A stretch of 64,000 nucleotides of DNA. Source: Lysobacteraceae bacterium SCN 69-320 (GTDB taxonomy: Bacteria > Pseudomonadota > Gammaproteobacteria > Xanthomonadales > Rhodanobacteraceae). Below, piece after piece: positions 46,692 to 53,885 of this stretch (position 1 is its first letter; each line of letters starts with the position of its first letter). Below the pieces are notes generated by a model. The model searched no databases. It was not told where the DNA came from and worked only from the letters and a program-made list of their open reading frames with translations. The stretch is from NCBI GenBank assembly GCA_001725155.1, contig MEFP01000002.1, forward strand, positions 1 through 64,000, read 5' to 3'. The position numbers were made by a program, and so were the translations under genes.

Positions 46692-47109
46692 GACGTTCTC
46701 CTTGCATGCTTGAGGAATCGGGACCTGCCGCGGTTCCCCGGCGCACGACCACCCGCGGCACGGCCCCGGCAGCCGGATCGGGCTGCCAGCTTGGAATACG
46801 CAGAAATCGCCGGGTAAGTGACATGGTCCGATGGAGATGAGCTGGCATGTGTTCTGCGCAGCGCCGGGCTGTGCCGCCCGCAACCGTGCGCCAGCGACGT
46901 GAAACGCGGCGCCGATTGCGCAATCGACCCATGTGCATCCGCCGCGAGCGGCCGGGCCGCGCGAAGCCGCGCGGGCGGCATCGTCATGGTGCAGTGCAGC
47001 GCATGCCTCCATCACAGAAGACTCAAGCGCTCAATCCACTTTTCCTGTTGCGCCCGGCCGCGCGGCAATACCACACTGCCGCATCGCGTCATGCCTATGG
47101 AGCTCGCTC
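46692..47109. other. divergent intergenic region, no gene seen
   Basis: 418 bp between the divergent secreted-protein pair and the acyl-CoA dehydrogenase gene. It must hold promoters for both directions, but I see no convincing -35/-10 pair. GGAG at 47099-47102 is the dehydrogenase ribosome-binding site. Confidence 0.5.
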
Positions 47110-48891
47110 ATGGAAACCCCAGCCGCCAACGCCGCTGCCGCTGGCGCACCGGTCGATACCCTGCGCCGCGATCAGAGCGTCGCGAAGAATCTGTTCTTCG
47201 GCGAGATCGTCGAAGAGAACCTGTTTCCGTATCCGAAGATGCGCGACAAGGACCGCGAAGTGCTCGGCGCGATGCTCGATGCGATCGACGACTTCCTCGC
47301 GCCCAAGCACGCCGACCTCAGGCACTACGACCGCGAAGCGGAGCAGCCGCCGGAGTTCATCCAGGCCCTGCGCGACATGGGCCTGTTCGGCCTGATCATT
47401 CCCGAGGAATTCGGCGGTCTGGGGCTGTCGAACGCCGCCTATGCGCGCGTGCTGACGCAGACGAGCTCGCACGACTCGTCGGTCTCGCTGACGATCGGCG
47501 CACACAGCTCCATCGGCATGAAGGGCCTGCTGCTGTTCGGCACCGACGCGCAGAAAGCGAAGTACCTGCCCAAGCTCGCGACCGGTGAAATGATTGCCGC
47601 GTTCTGCCTGACCGAAGCCGGCGCCGGATCGGATGCGGCCTCGGTGCGCACCAAGGCCGTACGCAACGACGACGGCACCTGGACCCTCAACGGCGAGAAG
47701 ATCTGGATCACGAACGGCGGCATCGCCGACTTCTATACCGTGTTCGCGAAGACCGACACGGCCGAAGGCAAGATGACGGCCTTCATCGTCGAAGCGAAGC
47801 AGGCCGGCGTCAGCCACGGCCCGCACGAAGACAAGATGGGCATCCGCGCGTCGAGCACGACGACGGTCGCGTTCTCCGACGTCAAGGTGCCGGCCGATCA
47901 GGTGCTCGGCGAAGTCGGCAAGGGCTTCAAGGTCGCGATGGCCATTCTGAACAACGGACGCACCGGTCTCGGCGGCGGCGCCGTCGGCGGCATGAAGACC
48001 CTGATCAGGCTCGCCTGCGCCCAGGCCAAGGACAGAAAGCAGTTCGGCAAGTCAGTGGCCGAGTTCGGCCTCGTGCGCGAGAAGATCGCGCAGATGACCG
48101 TCGACTGCTTCGCCGCGGAAAGCGCAGTCTGGATGGTCGCCCACTACATCGACTCGGGCTGCACCGACTATTCCGTCGAAGCCGCGATGAGCAAGGTCTT
48201 CGCGAGCGAAGCCGTCCAGCGCGCGAGCTACGAGGCGCTGCAGATCGCCGGCGGCAACGGCTTCATGCGCGAATTTCCGTACGAACAGATCACGCGCGAC
48301 ACGCGCATCCTGTCGATCTTCGAGGGCACCAACGAAATCCTGCGCCTCTACATCGCGCTGTCCGGCCTCAAGGACGTCGGTGCGACCTTGAATGAACTCA
48401 AGCACGCCGTCGGCAACATCTTCAACGACCCGATCAAGGGCTTCGGCGTGCTCAGCACCTACGTCCGCCGCAGAGCCAGCGAAACGACGGGCTACGGCAC
48501 CGACAAGATCCTGCGCGAACTCCACCCGAGCCTGCGCAAGGCCGCGACCGTCTACGAGAAATACGTCGTCGAACTGTCGAAGGCCGCCGACGCGCTGCTG
48601 CGCCGGTACGGCAAGGGCATCGCCGACGAGCAGCATGCGCAGAAGCGCATCGCCGACATCGCAATCGACCTGTTCGTCGGACTCTGCGTGCTGTCGCGCG
48701 CGGACAGCCTGGTGAGAGAAAACCATCCGGAGCAGCAGTCTGCAATCACGATTGCCGAGGTATTCACGCGACAGGCGCGGCGGCGGTTGCGGCGGAATGT
48801 GCGAGGGATGGCGATCAATGAGGACAAGGCGATCGAAGCCCTGGCGCAGTCCATCCTCGACAGAGGCGCGGTCGGCTGGGATGTCATCTGA
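47110..48891 (+). CDS. acyl-CoA dehydrogenase, very-long-chain (VLCAD/ACAD9-like) type
   Basis: 593 residues, longer than the ~380 of short/medium-chain enzymes because of a C-terminal helical extension (about 430-593), as in ACADVL. FAD and substrate motifs: AFCLTEAGAGSDAASVRT, KIWITNGGIADFYTVFA, and GGNGFMREFPYEQITRDTRI followed by FEGTNEILR. It catalyses the first step of fatty-acid beta-oxidation, transferring electrons to ETF. Apparently monocistronic; no partner beta-oxidation genes are adjacent. Confidence 0.93.
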   Translation: METPAANAAAAGAPVDTLRRDQSVAKNLFFGEIVEENLFPYPKMRDKDREVLGAMLDAIDDFLAPKHADLRHYDREAEQPPEFIQALRDMGLFGLIIPEEFGGLGLSNAAYARVLTQTSSHDSSVSLTIGAHSSIGMKGLLLFGTDAQKAKYLPKLATGEMIAAFCLTEAGAGSDAASVRTKAVRNDDGTWTLNGEKIWITNGGIADFYTVFAKTDTAEGKMTAFIVEAKQAGVSHGPHEDKMGIRASSTTTVAFSDVKVPADQVLGEVGKGFKVAMAILNNGRTGLGGGAVGGMKTLIRLACAQAKDRKQFGKSVAEFGLVREKIAQMTVDCFAAESAVWMVAHYIDSGCTDYSVEAAMSKVFASEAVQRASYEALQIAGGNGFMREFPYEQITRDTRILSIFEGTNEILRLYIALSGLKDVGATLNELKHAVGNIFNDPIKGFGVLSTYVRRRASETTGYGTDKILRELHPSLRKAATVYEKYVVELSKAADALLRRYGKGIADEQHAQKRIADIAIDLFVGLCVLSRADSLVRENHPEQQSAITIAEVFTRQARRRLRRNVRGMAINEDKAIEALAQSILDRGAVGWDVI

Positions 48892-49344
48892 CCGGCGGCA
48901 GGCGTGCCGGCTGCGGCGAGCCGCTGCCCGCCGCCATGGCGGCGGGCCGGTCTGCACTCGGAGGCTGCGGTGAGCCATCGGCGAGCCGCACCGTTGCGCG
49001 GCTGGCCCTCGCCGTCTCACGGGCCGGTGGCTGCTCGGCCTCGTACTGTTTTAATTCTGCCGGCCTGCGCCAATAGCCCGCCGATCCTCGGCGAGGATCA
49101 GTGACGCGGCGGCACGCTGCTCTGCAGTTCGACGTCGGGACGCTGGGTTCAGACGTCGTCGTTGAAGGCGCAGCGTGCCGACAGCTGATCGGCGTGTCCT
49201 TCGTCGGGGAAGTGGCGGCGGTAGAAATCAGTTTCCAACCATTCGCGGGGCAGCACTTCGAACAGCAGGTCGACGAGGAACGCTTCGTTTCCGGCGGCAG
49301 CGACGATCGACGACGCGTATCGGGTTCCGATTGCGCCGCCGTGC
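48892..49344. other. intergenic stretch with a codon-like minus-strand remnant
   Basis: On the minus strand between about 49340 and the stop at 49149, a frame reads NEAFLVDLLFEVLPREWLET, then DFYRRHFPDEGHADQLSARC and AFNDDV. It looks like genuine protein sequence but has no start codon. A stop lies just upstream in the frame, which overlaps the end of the DUF885 gene. It may be a gene remnant or a frameshifted extension. I do not recognise the family. The rest (48892-49140) shows nothing. Confidence 0.4.
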
Positions 49345-51141
49345 TCAGCGTATCGCCTCGTTCAGATACAGCGCGCGCGCAAACCGCACCGGCGGCGCGC
49401 CGAACGCCAGTACGCCGTCGTGATAGCGCTTGAGGTCGAAGTTCGCGCCTTCGCGCCGCTGCGCTTCCCGGCGCAGCGCGATCCATTCCTCGGCGCCGAC
49501 GAAATAGGTCGACAGCTGCGCGGCTTCGAGCTGCGCGCGCGTCCATTTGCCGGCGGCCTCGCGTTCTTCCTGGAAGGTTTCCTCGATCATGAAGCGCAGG
49601 GTGTCGTCGCGGCTGGTGCCGTCGATGTGCACCATCTGGTCGACGATGGCGTTGCTGATGCCGCGCAGCATCCATTTCAGGTGCACCAGCCGGTACAGCG
49701 GATCGTCGCCGCGGTAGCCTTCGTCGACCATCATGTTCTGCGAATACCAGGCCCAGCCTTCGACGAACGGGCCCGACCAGAGCACGGCGCGCAGCGGCGA
49801 GGCATGGCGGTTCGCATGCCACATCTGCACGAAATGGCCGGGCATGGCTTCATGCATGGTCAGCTCGCGGATCGAGCGCGTGTTGTATTCGCGCAGATGC
49901 GATTCGACCTGGGCCGGCGTCCAGTCCTCCGGTATCGGCGAGACGGTGTAGAAGGTCGGCAGATGTTTTTCCAGGGGGCCCGGCGGTTCGCAGGTCACGA
50001 GGTTGAGACCGGCCTGGAATGGGGGGCGCAGCACGATCTGCAGCGGCGAATCGGGCAGGGTGATCAGGTTCTTGTCGCGCACGAACGCCGTCGTTTCGGC
50101 GACGGCGGCCTCGGTCTCGGCGATGACCTTGTCGCGCGAGGGCCGTTCCGCAGCGGCCAGTTCCAGCGCCGCGGTGATCGTCGCATTGGCGGTCCTGTGG
50201 TCCGGCTGCGACGGATAGCTCGCTGCGCCGGGACGGGCCGACAGGATGGAAACCGACAGCGTATACATTTCTGCGCGCACGCGTTCGAGCTCGGCTTCGG
50301 CGCGGCGGCGGATCTCCGCACGCTGCAGCGGCGAGTTCACGGCATAGCCCAGCTTCTCGTCGAAGCGCTGCGCGCCGACGCGGAAATCGCCGCGCGCATT
50401 GGGGACCAGCGTGCCCTCGAGCCAGGTCTGATGTTCGGCGACGGCCTTGCGCAGGCTGGCGACGGCAGCGTCGAGGCGCTTTCTGTCGTCCGCGCCGAGC
50501 ACGCCGGCCTGCGGCAGGATCATCTCGTCCACGAGATTGAGCAGGCCGCCGTTCTGCAACGCCGCCGTTTCCGCATGCACGCGGGGCACGCGCGCCGGAT
50601 CGAGATTCGCGCGCGACTGGGCCAGCAGTTCCGGCAGTTTTTCCAGGCGCGCGGTGGCGTGGTTAAGGCGCTCGGGCAGCGGTGCGAAATCGCGCATCAT
50701 CAGCAGGTACAGCGAATTGCCGGCGATCGTGCTGTACACCAGCGGATTCCAGGCCCAGGACTGGAACGTGGTGGAGTTCCACAGTTCGGCCTGCAACTGG
50801 TTGCGCAGGATCTGCTGGTCGACCTGGTTGGCGCGGGAGAGCTGCGCGGGATCCAGACGTTCGAGCTGCTGCAGCAGGTCGCGATTGAACGCGTCGGTGG
50901 CGGCGCGGCCCGCGCTGCTGAGATCGTCGAGCTCCGTGTCGTAGCGATGATCGCCGGCCAGGGTCGCACTGACCGGTGAATGACGCATGGATTCGTCGAG
51001 CCAGCGCGCGGACAGCGCGGCAATCGCACGATCGGCCTCCGGCACGCGAACCTCGGCCTTCGCGGCCTCCGGCGCTTGCGCGGTGGGCTGGCAGGCACTC
51101 AGACATGCGGCAAGGCACACAAGCAGCAGGCGGCGCGACAT
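49345..51141 (-). CDS. DUF885-family lipoprotein, putative metallopeptidase
   Basis: 598 residues. Lipoprotein signal MSRRLLLVCLAACLSACQPT (lipobox LSAC), so probably anchored in the outer or inner membrane. The DUF885 signature HEAMPGH is at residues 430-436, a likely zinc site with a downstream EGWAWYSQNM and an EERE segment. DUF885 members are predicted M32/M2-like helical metallocarboxypeptidases; the substrate is unknown. ATG 51141 follows GGAGATCGCA. Confidence 0.9.
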   Translation of the reverse strand: MSRRLLLVCLAACLSACQPTAQAPEAAKAEVRVPEADRAIAALSARWLDESMRHSPVSATLAGDHRYDTELDDLSSAGRAATDAFNRDLLQQLERLDPAQLSRANQVDQQILRNQLQAELWNSTTFQSWAWNPLVYSTIAGNSLYLLMMRDFAPLPERLNHATARLEKLPELLAQSRANLDPARVPRVHAETAALQNGGLLNLVDEMILPQAGVLGADDRKRLDAAVASLRKAVAEHQTWLEGTLVPNARGDFRVGAQRFDEKLGYAVNSPLQRAEIRRRAEAELERVRAEMYTLSVSILSARPGAASYPSQPDHRTANATITAALELAAAERPSRDKVIAETEAAVAETTAFVRDKNLITLPDSPLQIVLRPPFQAGLNLVTCEPPGPLEKHLPTFYTVSPIPEDWTPAQVESHLREYNTRSIRELTMHEAMPGHFVQMWHANRHASPLRAVLWSGPFVEGWAWYSQNMMVDEGYRGDDPLYRLVHLKWMLRGISNAIVDQMVHIDGTSRDDTLRFMIEETFQEEREAAGKWTRAQLEAAQLSTYFVGAEEWIALRREAQRREGANFDLKRYHDGVLAFGAPPVRFARALYLNEAIR

Positions 51142-51642
51142 TGCGATCTCCGGCGCGGTAGGTGGCCGCAGCTTATCGGTCTTCCGACAAATCAAAATAT
51201 CCCAAAAGACAGGGCAGGCAGGTCTGTTTGCGGTCGTTGCGACGGATGCCGTTGCTGCCGTGCAGCGAAGCCTGCGCGATGAAGACCGTCGCTCGGAATT
51301 TCCGCTCACTCCGTCGGAACGCTGTCCGGAGTCAAGCGAGGCACTTGTGCGGCGACGGAGTTCTGATGTCGCTGTGGCGCAGGACCTGCGGCGGCCGGGC
51401 GCCGGTCGCTGCCGACGGTTCGTCGCTGTCGACAGCGGCGCAGCCGGTGGCGGACGAACGTCGCCGGGGCCGCCGACGGACGCGCGTGCATTCCTCGCGC
51501 TTGGTATGCGCCGTCGACATCGCCGCGGCGATGTTGCATCGTCGGGCACTGCGTCCGACCGCTGATGCGGCGGTTGGCGGCCGGATCGTGCGACGCGCTG
51601 CCGCGATGACCGGTATCCGGTCGAGCCAGGAGAGATTCCGCC
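51142..51642. other. divergent intergenic region
   Basis: 501 bp. A short AT-rich patch (51186-51217, CAAATCAAAATATCCCAAAA) stands out near the DUF885 start and is the likely promoter area for that gene. No open frame with plausible coding character was seen. Confidence 0.5.
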
Positions 51643-52272
51643 ATGCCCAGCGCTGTATCCGTTCGCCGTCACGCCGCCGTCGTGCTGCTTGCGTGTGCCT
51701 GTGCGACAGCGGCGAATGCCGCGCTGCCGTGGCAGGAATTCGCGTGCAACGCCCGCGCTGCGACCGACCCGCTCGCATTCCAGCCACGGAAGTTCGGCGG
51801 CACCCTGGGCGCTGCGGCAGAGAAGGCGCCGCCATTCGTCTACCCGGGCAGGGATCCGCGCAACGACCGCGACGATGACGGCGCTGCTGAGGAAAAGCCG
51901 TCGGTTGCCTTGCGCCTGAGCAACGGCTGGCTGCTCGGCAGCAACCGCGGCGAATGGGGCGGTGAAGTCGCGTACCAGCCCGACGACGCAGCGGTCCATA
52001 TCGTCGAGGAGGCCAATGTGATCGACATCGTCGAACTGCCGTTCGGTGTCGTCGTCCTCGAAGGACTGGCGCATCTGGAGCAGGACCGGGGCTCGATTCT
52101 GCTGGCCGAACTCAAGGGCGGGAAAGTCGGCCTGAAGCCCCTGCACGGTTTGCCCGCTCAACCCCGTTCGCTGCGGCTGCTGGAGGACGGCTCGCTGCTG
52201 ATCACGACCCGGCAGGGCCAGCTCGTGCTCGGCGTGCGCGGCGAGTTGACGCCGGTGCGCTGCACGCCCTGA
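51643..52272 (+). CDS. exported protein of unknown function
   Basis: 209 residues with a probable signal peptide (RRHAAVVLLACACATAANA). The mature part has short beta-strand-like segments (SNGWLLGSNRGEWGGEV, VIDIVELPFGVVVLEGLAHL, SLLITTRQGQLVLGV) reminiscent of a small propeller or lectin fold, but no family was recognised. GGAG ribosome-binding site upstream. It is convergent with the trypsin-like gene. Confidence 0.65.
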   Translation: MPSAVSVRRHAAVVLLACACATAANAALPWQEFACNARAATDPLAFQPRKFGGTLGAAAEKAPPFVYPGRDPRNDRDDDGAAEEKPSVALRLSNGWLLGSNRGEWGGEVAYQPDDAAVHIVEEANVIDIVELPFGVVVLEGLAHLEQDRGSILLAELKGGKVGLKPLHGLPAQPRSLRLLEDGSLLITTRQGQLVLGVRGELTPVRCTP

Positions 52273-52367
52273 TCTCCAGAGCATTTGCCGTGCGCGGAAA
52301 CGATCGCCCGACCTGTCGGCAACGTCGCTTGCCGGCTGCGCCCGTCCCCCGGCGCTGCCAGTGCGAT

Positions 52368-53399
52368 TCACCGCTGGCGTGATCGCTCGGCGCAGCCGCT
52401 GGATTCGGCGGTTCCCGGGCGCGTCTTGTCCTCGCACTGCTGCGGATAGTCGATCGATTCGCCGAATTCGCAGGTGACCGGCGCGACGGTCTGCGCGTCG
52501 TCGAACAGCTCGGCCGGCAGGTCGTCGATGCGCGACAGGACGCTGCCGGCGCAGTCGTCTTCGTGGGGCCTGTCGACTTCGCAGCCGTTTTCCGCATTCG
52601 GGCTTTCTTGCGACAGGCCGCCGGAGTACACGCCGATCAGTTTTCCGCCGCCGTCGATGGCGCCGCCGCCGGAGCTGCCCTTGTGGCTGTCCACGGGAGC
52701 CTGGAACAGATGTCTGCCGATGAAGGCGACCTTGGCCTGTACGCACCCGGGCGCCTGCCCGGCGCAGGTGGAAAGCTTGATCGGCAGTCCGCGCGGACTG
52801 GAGATCAGATGAAGCTCCTCGTTCACCGCCGGCGGCGTGCTGCGTCGCCCGATGGGCACGTGGTGCGCCGGCGCAGCGCTTTCCAGCTCCAGCACGGCGA
52901 CATCCGCGTCGCGCGTATGGCGGCAGTACAGCACGTTGGCGACCTGGCGTATCGCGCTGCCCACGGCGGCAACCGCGCCGGGTTTCAGGTCGGACTGCAT
53001 GATCCGTTGCTGATGGCCCAGGATGACCGAGAAATTCGACGCAGCCCAGGCCTGTGCCCCGTTCACGCGCAGACAGTGCGCCGCCGTCAGCACGCGGGTC
53101 GGCGTGATCAGCACGCCGGAGCAGGTGTTGTTGCCCAGCGCGTATTCGCCCAACCGGACGAGTCTGCCGTCGGCACACATCGTCGAACTGGTGACGTCGA
53201 CGTCGCGGCCGTCATGCACGCGGAGCGACGGAAGCACGATCACGCCTGCGCCGGCGGCTTTCAGCAGCGGCGCCGTGGCCGGAGTCGTGGGCACATCGTC
53301 GATCGCGCACATGTCGTCGCGACCGTAGCCGGCCGTGACGTCCGCGGCGAACGCGCAGGCCGCGGCGCCGAGCGACAGCGTCAACGCGACGCGGTGCAT
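52368..53399 (-). CDS. exported trypsin-like serine protease
   Basis: 343 residues with a signal peptide (MHRVALTLSLGAAACAFAAD). Chymotrypsin-fold triad: H108 in LTAAHC, D166 in DADVAVLEL, S243 in KGSSGGGAID. Nine or more cysteines outside the signal suggest several disulfides. A C-terminal tail (about 290-343) of unknown role ends in a basic, Cys-containing stretch. The start overlaps the stop region of the 109-residue protein (TGACATG), with GGAGG ten nt upstream, so the two are probably coupled. Third gene of the CHAT gene set. Confidence 0.92.
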   Translation of the reverse strand: MHRVALTLSLGAAACAFAADVTAGYGRDDMCAIDDVPTTPATAPLLKAAGAGVIVLPSLRVHDGRDVDVTSSTMCADGRLVRLGEYALGNNTCSGVLITPTRVLTAAHCLRVNGAQAWAASNFSVILGHQQRIMQSDLKPGAVAAVGSAIRQVANVLYCRHTRDADVAVLELESAAPAHHVPIGRRSTPPAVNEELHLISSPRGLPIKLSTCAGQAPGCVQAKVAFIGRHLFQAPVDSHKGSSGGGAIDGGGKLIGVYSGGLSQESPNAENGCEVDRPHEDDCAGSVLSRIDDLPAELFDDAQTVAPVTCEFGESIDYPQQCEDKTRPGTAESSGCAERSRQR

Positions 53400-53400
53400 G

Positions 53401-53730
53401 TCAGTTGCCTCCCGGACCGGACGAAGTCCCGCCGCCGTTCGGGCTCGGAGCCGGAGCGCTGGTGGAGTAGTAGACGTCGAGCGCGTTGCCGGCGAACTGC
53501 AGCCGCACGAACAGGTCGTCGATCGTGCCGGTGATGGCTCCACCCATCGCGTTCGGCTTGTACAGCGCACGGCCTTTCCGGAAGACGTTGCCTTGGCGTT
53601 CGAACATCAGGAACACGTTGTTGTTGCCGAAGGTGGCGATGTACAGGCGGTCGCCGATCTGCAGCTCGTTGCCCGAGCTGACAAGGTCGATGTCCCAGCC
53701 GCGCCCCGAGAGAAAGTCCTCGATAGCCAT
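53401..53730 (-). CDS. 109-residue protein of unknown function between CHAT and trypsin-like genes
   Basis: Starts MAIEDFLSGRGWDIDLVSSG with GGAGAAACGCA upstream. No signal peptide. Predicted beta-rich and globular up to about residue 92 (IGDRLYIATFGNNNVFLMFE, FVRLQFAGNALDVYYSTS), then a Gly/Ser/Pro-rich tail (APAPSPNGGGTSSGPGGN). Not recognised. Its place between a caspase-like and a trypsin-like protease, and its coupling to the latter, suggest a substrate, inhibitor or recognition subunit (inference). Confidence 0.75.
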   Translation of the reverse strand: MAIEDFLSGRGWDIDLVSSGNELQIGDRLYIATFGNNNVFLMFERQGNVFRKGRALYKPNAMGGAITGTIDDLFVRLQFAGNALDVYYSTSAPAPSPNGGGTSSGPGGN

Positions 53731-53885
53731 TGCGTTTCTCCTCGTCTGGTTGAAGATCCGGCAGCGCCGATGGCCGCCTCGCGTTGAGAAAGGTCCGGGC
53801 GGGTATCCACCGCGCGGCGGTCCTGCAGTGCTGCGCTCTCCGCCCCGGCAGCGCAAGCGAACAGCGCATGCGTGCGAAGGCTTTT

